Shown here: positions 1 to 8,969 of the stretch, in pieces | How the letters are laid out: every line of letters starts with the position of its first letter | How positions within the stretch are numbered: position 1 is the stretch's first letter | Origin: Oscillatoria sp. FACHB-1406 | GTDB taxonomy: Bacteria > Cyanobacteriota > Cyanobacteriia > Cyanobacteriales > Spirulinaceae | Length of the DNA stretch: 64,000 nt | NCBI RefSeq assembly: GCF_014698145.1 | Contig: NZ_JACJSM010000007.1 | Coordinates: 185,500-249,499 of the forward strand | Direction: 5' to 3' | Notes under the pieces: model-generated | What the model saw: only the letters and a program-made list of their open reading frames with translations | What the model was told of the DNA's origin: nothing | Database searches by the model: none | Translations under genes and position numbers: made by a program

Positions 1-3000
1 TCTAAATCGCTGAGATTATCAAACACGGCTGTTTTTTGCGTGCGAGCGACTGAATAAACCAAACTTTGGGGGAGGTCGGGATAGCCATCCAAGGGAATCT
101 CTAGCAAGCCTTGAGAACCTTCTAGGTAGAGATATTCAACAATCACCCAACCGATATCGGGTTTGCGAACGATTAAAGTCCCTTTTGTTGCCCCCGCATA
201 AGTCATGGCAATGTGTCTCAAAATTGGCAACAGTTTTTCGAGAGCGATTTCTTGCGATAGCGCTCGAGCGGCTTTCATAACAGCAGGAAAGTCCAACCAT
301 AAGCGATCGCTCGAAGTCGCACTGGTTGAATGTTTTGTTCCTATCGTACTCGGAGCATTAAGCTCGAGCGTCCGGACTTCTACAGGCAGAATGGGCGCTA
401 AAAGTTCGCGATAGCACTCCTCTAAATGCTGAAGTTTCGGCTTACTTCCCCAGCGGATGTAACAAGAGTAGGCTTCCTGAAAATAATCAGCAGCAATTTT
501 TTCTTTTCCCCAAGCGCGGTAAAACTTAGCAGCCAGTTCGCGGGCGAGGGCTTCTTCCTGAAGCGATTCATTGGCTCGGGCGCTCGCAATAGCGCGATCG
601 TACTGTTCGATCGCTTCGGCTTTATTGCCCAAAACTCTATATTTTTCGGCTTCGACTAAATGCCATTTATGCAAGTGATTCATCGGAGCGTTAACCGCCC
701 ACTGGTGTAGCTGGGTTTGATGGATTTCTACTTGGCGAAACATCTCCGCTCGTTCGCTTTCTAACGTTGCTGGCAACAGCTTCAAGTCGGTCAAAGCTGC
801 ATAAAAATGGAAAAGCGGAACAAAGGGAGTGTCTGTCACTCCGATTAAATACTGTTGGGCTTGGCTCAGATATTCTAGCGCGATCGCATCGCGATCGAAC
901 TGGTACGCTAGCATCAATTTATAGATATATGCAAACCCCAGCGCTGTCACCTCGTGATTCTGACGATGCCATTCCAGCATGACCGTTTCATCGTAAGCCT
1001 CACCGATTAAAAGCTCGGGTTGAGGGACGACTTCCCAACAGTTATAAGCGGCTTGCCGCGTTATCTCAAAATACATCAAACCTGAATCTTGTTTGTATTT
1101 ACTTAACACGGTACTGTAATTCGCAATTTCATCAATCCAAGCATCGAGTTCGACTCCCGCTAAAAAATTGCTAAAAAAGTAATTATGGATATTGTAGATA
1201 GCATACAGAAAGTCGCCGACTTCCATCGCCGCTGTATAACTCTTTTTTGCGGTTAAACGAGCGTCTCTTAAAGATTCTTTTTGATGTTGAAGATAGCAGG
1301 TGAAGATGGCTGAAATGATGGCTTTCAATGGGGAGGTCGGGTGAGCTTCGCTTAAATCTTCGCGCTCCAGTAATGCGATCGCGAGTCTGCCAAAACGATA
1401 GCCCGTTTCTACATCTCCTAAAAAGTCGCAAAGCACGATCCCATAAACGATATAACCCATCGCTGACATGGGTGCATTCCCGAATTGCAACGATAGCTCG
1501 ACCATCCTCGAAGCGAGCGAGGGCAGCAATTCTGTCACTCCTGTACGAATCGGTACGAACAAACTCCCCAAGAGTTGCATCGCCGCTAACGTTTGACGAT
1601 CTTCCATTACGGGTAAGTTAACCAGTTCCTCGATCGCTTTGCCATTGAGTTGACCGATAATCGTTTGTAAGCCTTGTTCGATTTGCGCCCTCTTAGTTTC
1701 AGCACTCAGTTCCACCCCCAATTGTTTGAGAATGCTTCTGCCGAGATCCACGGCTTCTGATAATTGGCTTTGAGCGTTCAGAGCGCTAATTTTGAGTTCA
1801 TAAATCTTGACTTTTTCCAAAAGAGTACGAGCGTGTTGCAAGACGATACTCGCTCTCTGCTCCATCTTTTGAAAATGACCGTTTGTGTAGGCGACTGAGG
1901 TGGCAGTAACGTGAAGTTCCAAGGCTAATTCGTACTGCTCTTGCCAGCAGTCGGCGGCTAATAGCTCCAACCCCGCCTGGAGATAAATTTCGGCAGCTTC
2001 GTAAGCGGTAGAAGCGAGCGCTTTTTGGGCGGCTTGTAAGTTAAGTCGAGCTAAGATATCTCGATCCTGCTGGCGAGCAATGAAGTCTCGTGCTAAATTC
2101 AAATGTCTGACAATTTCCAACAATCTTTCAGAAGTTTCGCTGTTTGAGTAATTGTTTAGCAATAATTGTCCGATCTGGTGATGGGTTGCTTGTTTTTGAG
2201 ACTCAGGAATCAGGGAGTAGGCTGCTTGCTGGATGCGATCGTGGGTAAACTTGTAAGTCGGCGATTGAAGCGCAGTTGTTGAAAACGAAGCATAGTTTTC
2301 CCCCTCGCCACCACTCAAATAAAACTTATATCCTTCGCTTTGCGGCAGCACTAATTCTTCTTCTAGCGCTCTCCAAAGATCGGTAGCCGTTTCAACCGGC
2401 GATTGTTCGCAAACAATTGCCAATGTCTCTAAATCAAATTGGTTGCCGATACAAGCTGCTAATTTCAAAACTTCTTGCGTGAGTGCGGGTAGCTTCTGCA
2501 ACTGCTGCCCTAAAAACTCCATCACATTATCGCTCGAGGCCACCTGTCGTATCCCAATCGGATTGTACTGCCAGCGTTTCAATTCCGGCTGAAACCGAAT
2601 CCAACCCTCCTCATAGCTCGCTTTTAAAAACTGGTTAATAAAAAAGGGATTTCCCTGGGTTTTTTGATAGACTAATTCAACTAAAGGTTGAGCGATTTCT
2701 AGACTGCAATTCAGAGTGTCTGCCACGAGTTGATTCACCGTCCTTTCTGCTAAAGGAAGCAGTCCGATCGTATTGAGAACTGCCCCGGCTTTGCGAATCT
2801 CATCCAGGCTTAACATTAACGGATGCGAGCCGTCTACCTCATTATCTCGATAAGCTCCCAGAATCAGTAAATAACCCCCATTCGCTTCGCTCGTTAAAAG
2901 TTGCAGGAGATTCAAGGAGGCTGGATCGACCCACTGCAAATCATCCAAAAAAATGACTAAAGGATGTTCTTTTTTCGCGAAAACTCGAACAAATTTTTCA

Positions 3001-4424
3001 AAGAGTACATTGAAGCGATTTTGAGCCGCTGTTCCCGAAAGTTCTGGAACCGGAGGCTGTTTCCCGATAATGCGTTCCAATTCTGGGATCGTGTTAATAA
3101 TCGCCTGTCCGCTCTCTCTCAGTGCGTCGAGAATTTGGGTTTTCCATTCTTCTAATCGTGCGTCGCTTTCGCCCAGCAATTGTCCGATTAAATCCCGAAA
3201 GGCTTGAACGAAGGCAGAAAGGGGAAGATCGCGATTGAATTGGTCGAATTTACCTTTAATAAAATATCCCCGTTGTCGGACAATCGGTTTGTGAACTTCG
3301 TTGATGACAGCGGTTTTGCCAATGCCGGAAAATCCAGCAACTAGCATTATTTCTGAAGTTGCTGCCCTAGAGGATGAGTGAGATGAGTGAATTGAGGTTT
3401 TGTCACCCACTCTCCCACTAACGCGCTCGAAAGCTTCTAACAGTTGCGAAACTTCGCTTTCTCGTCCGTAGAGTTTTTCGGGGACGAGGAGGCGTGCTTG
3501 CGCGCATCCCCTTCGCGAATCGCAGAGATCTCCTAACCCTAATTCAAAGGCTGTAATATTTCCGGTTTCTTCCCATTGGTTAAGACATTGCTGGAGATCG
3601 TATTGAAATCCTAGGGCAGTCAGATAGCGATCTTCAGCATTTTTCGCCATTAACTTCAGCACGATGGCCGAGAGTTGGGGGGAGATCTCTGGTTTTAATT
3701 CGTGGGGCGGAATCGGCGACTGGGCGATGTGACAATACACTAAGTCCAATGGTTCTTCAGCTTGGAAGGGTAACTGCCCGGTTAGCAGTTCGTAAAGCGT
3801 TACCCCGACGCTATAAAAATCGGTGCGGTAGTCGATAACGCGATTCATTCTCCCAGTTTGCTCGGGGGATAAGTAGGCAAGCGTTCCTTCTAGGACGTTG
3901 GGGTTCTGGATTTTTTGAGTTTCTTTGGGCAGTAGTGAGGCGATGGAAAAGTCAATGAGTTGAAGATGTTGGCTGTCGGAATGAATGAGGAGGTTTGCGG
4001 GTTTGATGTCTTTGTGGATGATGCGATGGGCGTGCAGTTGATGGAGGATTTCGGCGAGTTGGATGCCAACGTTCAGGGTGGCAGAAATATCTAAGGGATG
4101 CGTTTGGATGTATTGGGCGAGTGAGATGCTGCCGGTATCTTCCATCACTAATGCGTAGGAATTCTGCCAGGATTTTAGGCTTAGGGGGCGGATGATGCCG
4201 GAAAAATTGAGGTTTTTGGCGACTGCGTACTGATTGCGGAACTGAACGAGTTCGCTGAAGGTGGGATGGGTTTGTCGCAGGAATTTAATGACGACGGGCT
4301 GACGGTCGGCAAGTTGCACGGCTCGGTAGACGAGGGTTCTGGAGCCGCAGTACAGAGGCTCGAGCAGGGTGTAGCCGGGAAGCTGGGGCAAACGCGGCGG
4401 CTCGCTATTGGAGAATTCTTGCAT
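1..4424 (-). CDS. Giant Ser/Thr kinase - AAA ATPase - GAF signalling protein (3' end outside window)
   Basis: Open minus-strand frame from an ATG at 4422-4424 to the window edge with no stop; about 1474 residues are visible. I read a protein kinase domain with [10 protein letters not shown] (catalytic loop) and IDFSIAS (DFS in place of DFG), then YGRE followed by a P-loop GFSGIGKT and Walker B FLDDLQW of a MalT/STAND-like ATPase, a long helical TPR-like region, and the start of a GAF domain at the edge. The order and many stretches match the complete 1937-residue paralogue at 12371-18184, so PAS and histidine kinase domains are probably encoded beyond the edge. This is the cyanobacterial trifunctional kinase family; inputs are generally unknown. 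A short extra segment near codons 300-315 (about 3491-3525) is absent from the paralogue. Confidence 0.9.
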   Translation of the reverse strand, partial: MQEFSNSEPPRLPQLPGYTLLEPLYCGSRTLVYRAVQLADRQPVVIKFLRQTHPTFSELVQFRNQYAVAKNLNFSGIIRPLSLKSWQNSYALVMEDTGSISLAQYIQTHPLDISATLNVGIQLAEILHQLHAHRIIHKDIKPANLLIHSDSQHLQLIDFSIASLLPKETQKIQNPNVLEGTLAYLSPEQTGRMNRVIDYRTDFYSVGVTLYELLTGQLPFQAEEPLDLVYCHIAQSPIPPHELKPEISPQLSAIVLKLMAKNAEDRYLTALGFQYDLQQCLNQWEETGNITAFELGLGDLCDSRRGCAQARLLVPEKLYGRESEVSQLLEAFERVSGRVGDKTSIHSSHSSSRAATSEIMLVAGFSGIGKTAVINEVHKPIVRQRGYFIKGKFDQFNRDLPLSAFVQAFRDLIGQLLGESDARLEEWKTQILDALRESGQAIINTIPELERIIGKQPPVPELSGTAAQNRFNVLFEKFVRVFAKKEHPLVIFLDDLQWVDPASLNLLQLLTSEANGGYLLILGAYRDNEVDGSHPLMLSLDEIRKAGAVLNTIGLLPLAERTVNQLVADTLNCSLEIAQPLVELVYQKTQGNPFFINQFLKASYEEGWIRFQPELKRWQYNPIGIRQVASSDNVMEFLGQQLQKLPALTQEVLKLAACIGNQFDLETLAIVCEQSPVETATDLWRALEEELVLPQSEGYKFYLSGGEGENYASFSTTALQSPTYKFTHDRIQQAAYSLIPESQKQATHHQIGQLLLNNYSNSETSERLLEIVRHLNLARDFIARQQDRDILARLNLQAAQKALASTAYEAAEIYLQAGLELLAADCWQEQYELALELHVTATSVAYTNGHFQKMEQRASIVLQHARTLLEKVKIYELKISALNAQSQLSEAVDLGRSILKQLGVELSAETKRAQIEQGLQTIIGQLNGKAIEELVNLPVMEDRQTLAAMQLLGSLFVPIRTGVTELLPSLASRMVELSLQFGNAPMSAMGYIVYGIVLCDFLGDVETGYRFGRLAIALLEREDLSEAHPTSPLKAIISAIFTCYLQHQKESLRDARLTAKKSYTAAMEVGDFLYAIYNIHNYFFSNFLAGVELDAWIDEIANYSTVLSKYKQDSGLMYFEITRQAAYNCWEVVPQPELLIGEAYDETVMLEWHRQNHEVTALGFAYIYKLMLAYQFDRDAIALEYLSQAQQYLIGVTDTPFVPLFHFYAALTDLKLLPATLESERAEMFRQVEIHQTQLHQWAVNAPMNHLHKWHLVEAEKYRVLGNKAEAIEQYDRAIASARANESLQEEALARELAAKFYRAWGKEKIAADYFQEAYSCYIRWGSKPKLQHLEECYRELLAPILPVEVRTLELNAPSTIGTKHSTSATSSDRLWLDFPAVMKAARALSQEIALEKLLPILRHIAMTYAGATKGTLIVRKPDIGWVIVEYLYLEGSQGLLEIPLDGYPDLPQSLVYSVARTQKTAVFDNLSDL

Positions 4425-4534
4425 TCCAGTTAGAGGGGTATCGGTGGGATGAGAAGAGGTTGGGTAGAGCCGCAGTTGGGTTGAGATGATGTTTTATTGT
4501 CCTGAGTTCAGCCCAAAATTGACTCCCTCTCGGG

Positions 4535-4708
4535 TTAGGGTGAGGATTCGATCGCAAATTCTGTGGTTTTACGGAGTTGGGAGGTCAGGCGCAATGCTCT
4601 GTCGTTTAAACGGAAGCCCCTATAGACAAGGCTTTCAGGGATAGAATCAACTGGCTCTACCCGAATAGAACCGGGAGGAATAATGGTTGTGTTGGCGGAG
4701 GCGTTCAT
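4535..4708 (-). CDS. Small unknown protein, 57 residues
   Basis: ATG at 4706-4708 opens a 57-codon frame ending in TAA at 4535-4537. It begins MNASANTTIIPPGSIRVEPV and has an Arg-rich middle (RGFRLNDRALRL). It lies between the giant kinase and tlyA, all on the minus strand, and is the only plausible coding content of this spacer. No family is recognised. The size and the basic helical-looking centre would suit a small regulator or antitoxin, but nothing shows this. It could be a chance frame. Confidence 0.35.
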   Translation of the reverse strand: MNASANTTIIPPGSIRVEPVDSIPESLVYRGFRLNDRALRLTSQLRKTTEFAIESSP

Positions 4709-4797
4709 GGTATCGAACCTCGTTTCACGGAGTAGTTCTTAGTCTTAGTTTTCCCTCGCTGTTAAACAATATGTTGCGAATTGGTGAATGAGAATGT

Positions 4798-5547
4798 TTA
4801 ATGTTCGATCGCTAACCAAAGCAGGTATTCGAGATTTCCGGCGGGCCCGGAAATCGGAGAAGGGGTTAAACCGCGATCGCGCCATCCCAGTTCTCGCGCG
4901 GCTTGCAACACTTGTAGAATGGCGTTCTCGCGATCGCTGGGATCGCGCACTACGCCTTTTTTACCGACTCGATCGCGCCCGACTTCAAATTGCGGTTTCA
5001 CTAGCAAAATCACTTCCCGAGGTTCGATTAATAAATCCCACAGGGCGGGCAGAATTTTAGCCAGCGAGATAAAGGATACATCCACCACCCCTAGATCGGC
5101 GCGAGGATTATCTCCATAGAGTTGTTCTGGCTGCAAATAGCGCAAATTTGTTCGTTCTTTTAAAACGACGCGATTGTCTTGGCGCAGAGTCCAAGCCACC
5201 TGTCCGTAACCGACATCAACCCCGTAAACCTGTTTGGCTCCGGCTTGCAATAAGCAATCGGTAAACCCCCCGGTAGAAATGCCACCATCCAGCGCAATTC
5301 TGCCCGCTACGGCGATTTCAAAGGTGTCTAGGGCTTTTTTGAGCTTCAGCCCGCCGCGAGAGACGTAGGGCGGTTTTTCTGCGATCGCGATCGCCGCATC
5401 GATCGCTACTTCCGTCCCGGGTTTATCCACCACCTGTTGATTCACGCGCACTTCCCCAGCCCGAATTATCCCTTGCGCTTGCTGGCGAGAAGGACAAAGA
5501 TTGCGCTGAACCAAAAGCAGATCGAGTCGTTGTTTGCTCGCAGCCAT
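4798..5547 (-). CDS. tlyA: TlyA family rRNA (cytidine-2'-O)-methyltransferase
   Basis: 249 residues. An N-terminal S4 RNA-binding domain (about 1-62: RLDLLLVQRNLCPSRQQAQ, then IRAGEVRVN) is followed by an FtsJ-like SAM methyltransferase domain (about 63-245). The SAM-binding motif reads ALDGGISTGGFTD, and the VVDVSFISL and LVKPQFE segments typical of TlyA follow. Family members 2'-O-methylate 16S/23S rRNA cytidines, and some are annotated as haemolysins; the methyltransferase role is the better supported one. Length is normal. It stands alone, with a long spacer upstream. Confidence 0.93.
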   Translation of the reverse strand: MAASKQRLDLLLVQRNLCPSRQQAQGIIRAGEVRVNQQVVDKPGTEVAIDAAIAIAEKPPYVSRGGLKLKKALDTFEIAVAGRIALDGGISTGGFTDCLLQAGAKQVYGVDVGYGQVAWTLRQDNRVVLKERTNLRYLQPEQLYGDNPRADLGVVDVSFISLAKILPALWDLLIEPREVILLVKPQFEVGRDRVGKKGVVRDPSDRENAILQVLQAARELGWRDRGLTPSPISGPAGNLEYLLWLAIEH

Positions 5548-6332
5548 CGTCCTCGGAAGAAACCTTTCTCCAATTTAGCGGTTTTTGGTAATTCTGCTTC
5601 AATCGATTGTTGGCTTCAATTCACCGCTTGTGAGATTCTCGCGTCGCGATCGTGCAAATCGTCCTCCGGCGCGGGTTTGCTTTAATCTCGGAAACGCTGC
5701 CTCTGGCGATCGCTCCTCATTGCATTTTAGAGCGTCTAAATGCCCAAAAGTCTTGGCTCGCGAGCGCTGCACTCCCTTACCGAATCTCCCAACCGATTTC
5801 CGTAGCGCTATAGCGTTTTTCTTAGGCGTGAGCTACGCTTTTTTTAAGTTCTCCTTAAAAAAAGGCTACGGTGTACGCATAAGCGATCGAATCTAGCATG
5901 ATGGGTTGAGAATCCCCCCTAGCCCCCCTTAAAAAAGGGGATTTTAGGGGCGCTGTTTTCGAGGTTCCCTCGAAAATTGGAGCCGCCCCGTGGGGGATCG
6001 CACCGCTGTACTTCATCCGATTAAAAACTTTTATAACGGTCGAAAATATCGATCGATTAAGCTCATAAAACCAGCGCTTATCGTCTTAAGCATTGTAATG
6101 ATTTTAACTAAATAATCTGCTCGATCTGGTATTTTTGCAATCAATAGAACCTACCTTGGGGGCAAGAGTAGGACAACGACCCATGATTTTTTTCAAAAAA
6201 AATATAAATTGAGAAGGCATCCTAGCCTCACAATTAAAGTAAGAGAAATTGAATAAAATACCATGTATGTTACCATTTAATTCCAGGAGATTGACAGTCC
6301 CAACACTTACCCCCGTACCGAAAACAAGCAAA
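5548..6332. other. Intergenic region without a convincing gene
   Basis: About 785 bases between divergent tlyA and the response regulator. The frames present have no recognisable protein character and use rare-looking composition. The stretch around 5911-5950 contains the C-run/AAAAAA/G-run palindrome (CCCCCTTAAAAAAGGGG) that is a common dispersed repeat in cyanobacteria. The AT-rich part at 6020-6330 presumably holds the promoter of the downstream regulator, but I cannot place -35/-10 boxes with confidence. Confidence 0.5.
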
Positions 6333-6788
6333 ATGGCTAATATTCCTTCAATTCTCGTCATCGACGATGAACCCAACAACTTTGATGTGATTGAAACGCT
6401 GCTAACCGAACAGAACTACGAGTTACATTACGCTGCTAGTGGCGTAAGTGCGCTGGCTAGCCTCGATACCTTCAATCCCGATCTCATTCTCCTGGATGTG
6501 ATGATGCCCGATCTCGATGGGATTGAGGTTTGTCGGCGCATCCGGGCGATAGACCAGTGGCAGAGTTTGCCAATCGTGATGGTGACGGCCCTGACGGCGA
6601 AATCCGATTTAGCGGCTTGTTTGAGTGCGGGGGCGGATGATTTTATTAGCAAGCCGGTGAATGCGTTAGAATTGCGCGCCCGCATCCATTCAATGCTACG
6701 AATTAAACAACAATATGACAATATTCAAACTCTTGCTAACGTGCAGCAAGATACCATTCATCTGCTCGAAAGTAGTTTGAGCAGATGA
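6333..6788 (+). CDS. Stand-alone response regulator (receiver domain only)
   Basis: 151 residues from ATG at 6333; the frame is open further upstream, but the receiver fold starts at once with ANIPSILVIDDEPNNFDVIE. Acidic pair in VIDDE, phospho-acceptor Asp in LILLDVMMPDLDG, conserved Thr in MVTAL and Lys in FISKPVN make a complete CheY-like domain (about 5-122), followed by a short helical tail. Its stop overlaps the start of the next gene by four bases (ATGA), so translation is coupled. The receiver is closely similar to that of the gene at 7352, suggesting a tandem duplication. In related genomes such receivers are often the N-terminus of a longer receiver-kinase protein, so this may be the front half of a split gene. 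Confidence 0.88.
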   Translation: MANIPSILVIDDEPNNFDVIETLLTEQNYELHYAASGVSALASLDTFNPDLILLDVMMPDLDGIEVCRRIRAIDQWQSLPIVMVTALTAKSDLAACLSAGADDFISKPVNALELRARIHSMLRIKQQYDNIQTLANVQQDTIHLLESSLSR

Positions 6789-7201
6789 ATGGTAACTTAG
6801 CTTCCAGCCTCTCCCACGAACTCAATACTCCCCTCAATGGGTTACTGGGCGCGATCGGCTTAATGAAGGAAGATTTAGAGACAATACCGATTGATGAACT
6901 TCAGGAATTAATCGGTTATACGGAAGCGTCCGCACTTCGCTTAGAAAAACTTGCCAAAAAGTTTTTAATTTATCTGGAATTGGAATTAGTCACTCATCAG
7001 AAAAAACCTAGAAATCGCAATTTTGCGGAAGAGTCTCATGCTAAGTTTTCTGCCAGCGCGATCGAAAAAATCTCGCTCGATGCTGCTACGAAAGCAGGTC
7101 GTATTGTCGAGCAAGTGGGAGGAGAAGTTATAATCACCAGTATTTATAACCAGGAAACGACAGTCGAAGTTCTTTTACCCCTGTTAACAGAATCTCTCTA
7201 A
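6785..7201 (+). CDS. Truncated histidine kinase: H-box present, ATP-binding domain lost
   Basis: 138 residues starting inside the previous gene (ATGA overlap). Residues 6-30 carry a good H-box, ASSLSHELNTPLNGLLGAIG, with the phospho-acceptor His. After roughly 70 residues of HisKA helices the protein jumps to KAGRIVEQVGGEVIITSIY and ends TTVEVLLPLL. The N, G1 and G2 boxes of HATPase_c are missing, so it should not autophosphorylate. Together with the receiver upstream it resembles a receiver-HisKA-HATPase protein that suffered an internal deletion and a frameshift. It could act as a phosphotransfer partner; degeneration is the simpler reading. Confidence 0.6.
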   Translation: MNGNLASSLSHELNTPLNGLLGAIGLMKEDLETIPIDELQELIGYTEASALRLEKLAKKFLIYLELELVTHQKKPRNRNFAEESHAKFSASAIEKISLDAATKAGRIVEQVGGEVIITSIYNQETTVEVLLPLLTESL

Positions 7202-7351
7202 CGCTCTGATGATTGGTTCGCTCCCCGGTAATGCCCAAGTAAAAGATACAAAGCTAATTCGTACACTCCTTCATCAACAGAATAATAATCTCAATCAGAG
7301 CCATGAAAAGTTGGTGGATATTAAGCTTATCCAAAAACAAGGGTTAATCTT

Positions 7352-8968
7352 ATGTTTTCGATTTTAGTGATTGATGATGAGCCGAATAACTTTGATGTGA
7401 TTGAGACATTTTTAGAGGATGAACAATATCGACTTTACTATGCAGCCAGCGGTGAAGATGCGTTTAAGTCTTTGGATTTATTCAATCCGGACTTAATTTT
7501 ACTCGATGTGATGATGGCGGGGTTGGATGGGATTGAATGCTGTCGGCGTTTGAAAGCAATGGAACGGTGGCAATCCGTACCTATTATTATCGTAACGGCT
7601 CTAGCAACCAAAGCCGATTTAGCACAATGTATGAGTGCGGGGGCTGATGATTTTATTAGTAAGCCGGTCAACCGTATCGAACTTACGGCACGAGTTAGAT
7701 CGATGCTACGCATTCGCCATCAGTATCAACAACTCGAGGAGTTTAATACTCGTTTAGAAACGATGGTTCAGCACCGCACCGCCCAACTCCGACAGATGCT
7801 CTTTCAGGATGCGCTCACTTTGTTGCCGAGTCGAGCGGGATTGCTCCAAACTTTTCAGCAACGGCAGGCAATCAAGTTGCTATCCTGGGGATTGATCGCG
7901 CTAGATTGCGATCGCTTCAAGTTAGTGAATGGCTCCTTTGGGCATCAAGTTGGCGATCGGTTGCTGCGGGCGATCGCTCAACGCCTTAACCAGCAACTTT
8001 CCCCCAGACAATGGCTGGGTCGCACGGGTGGAGATGAGTTTTCAATCTTAATTGAGAATGTGGAGTGCGACGAGCAACTTGAAGCTTGGGTAACGCGGAT
8101 ATTAGCGGTCTTCACCGAGCCTTTTTGGGTAGAAGGCTATGAAATTTTTATAACGGTCAGTATTGGGGTCGCGAGAACGAACTCCAGCACTCGAGATGGA
8201 GAACGGCTTTTTCAAGATGCCGATACGGCAATGTATCAAGCTAAGTCGAAAGGGAAGAACAGCTATCAAGTTTTTGATGCTCAAATGCACGTGGCCATGT
8301 TGCAACGATTGACTGTAGAGAATGATTTGCAACTGGCCTTTAAGCAGTCGGATTTCACGGTCTATTATCAGCCCATTTTTGATTTAAACACAGAACATCT
8401 GGCGGGGTTTGAAGCCCTGATCCGCTGGCGACACCCCAACCGAGGTTTAGTGTCTCCGGGGGAATTTATTCCCTCAATGGAGATGACGGGATTAATCGTG
8501 TCGGTGGGACTGTGGGTATTGCGCCAAGCTTGCGAACAGCTTCGGGATTGGCATCGCCGGGGACGGTCGGATCTGACAATGAGCGTGAATTTATCAGTAC
8601 GGCAATTTGCTTCACCGACGCTGCTGGCGGATGATGATGACGCTCGCCTGATTGGCATCATCACGCACGAAAGCCTGCGGCAACAGACTCGCCCGTTCGA
8701 TCTGTTGCGCTTGCTGTCTGCGGTGGAGGTGATGAGCGTTCGGGTTGTCACCGCAAGACAGGATTGCTCGGTGCTAGACATTGCCCGGTTAATGGCCGAG
8801 CGCCGGGTGAGTTCGGTGGTGATGACAGTCGTGGAGGGCAGTGACGAGGCTCCCCTCGAGCGGGCGGTGGGGCTGCTGACGGAGCGGGATTTGGTGCAGT
8901 TTCAGTCTCTGGGCGCGAGTTTGGCAGAAACCAAGGTCAGTGACGTGATGAGCAGCCCGGTCTTTTGA
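7352..8968 (+). CDS. Receiver-GGDEF-truncated EAL-CBS fusion protein
   Basis: 538 residues. Receiver domain (1-120; LILLDVMMAGLDG with phospho-Asp), coiled linker, then a full GGDEF diguanylate cyclase domain (about 140-305; the signature reads RTGGDEFSIL, complete). An EAL phosphodiesterase domain begins about 330 (FEALIRWRHP, then MSVNLSVRQF) but stops after roughly 100 of the usual 240 residues. From about 430 the sequence switches to CBS-like segments (RLIGIITHESLRQ, LLTERDLVQFQ) and ends at VMSSPVF. The later EAL metal and base residues (the DDFG and following motifs) are absent, so c-di-GMP hydrolysis is unlikely while synthesis is possible. The join looks like a deletion between two modular signalling genes. 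Confidence 0.8.
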   Translation: MFSILVIDDEPNNFDVIETFLEDEQYRLYYAASGEDAFKSLDLFNPDLILLDVMMAGLDGIECCRRLKAMERWQSVPIIIVTALATKADLAQCMSAGADDFISKPVNRIELTARVRSMLRIRHQYQQLEEFNTRLETMVQHRTAQLRQMLFQDALTLLPSRAGLLQTFQQRQAIKLLSWGLIALDCDRFKLVNGSFGHQVGDRLLRAIAQRLNQQLSPRQWLGRTGGDEFSILIENVECDEQLEAWVTRILAVFTEPFWVEGYEIFITVSIGVARTNSSTRDGERLFQDADTAMYQAKSKGKNSYQVFDAQMHVAMLQRLTVENDLQLAFKQSDFTVYYQPIFDLNTEHLAGFEALIRWRHPNRGLVSPGEFIPSMEMTGLIVSVGLWVLRQACEQLRDWHRRGRSDLTMSVNLSVRQFASPTLLADDDDARLIGIITHESLRQQTRPFDLLRLLSAVEVMSVRVVTARQDCSVLDIARLMAERRVSSVVMTVVEGSDEAPLERAVGLLTERDLVQFQSLGASLAETKVSDVMSSPVF

Positions 8969-8969
8969 A

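Noticed and set aside
5585..5896. 103-codon plus-strand frame in the spacer upstream of tlyA
   Set aside because: No protein-like pattern; it overlaps palindromic spacer repeats and has no partner or binding site.
7209..7367. 52-codon frame between the kinase remnant and the GGDEF gene
   Set aside because: It runs into the next gene's start and matches no family I know; it may be leftover kinase linker, but support is too weak to list as a gene.
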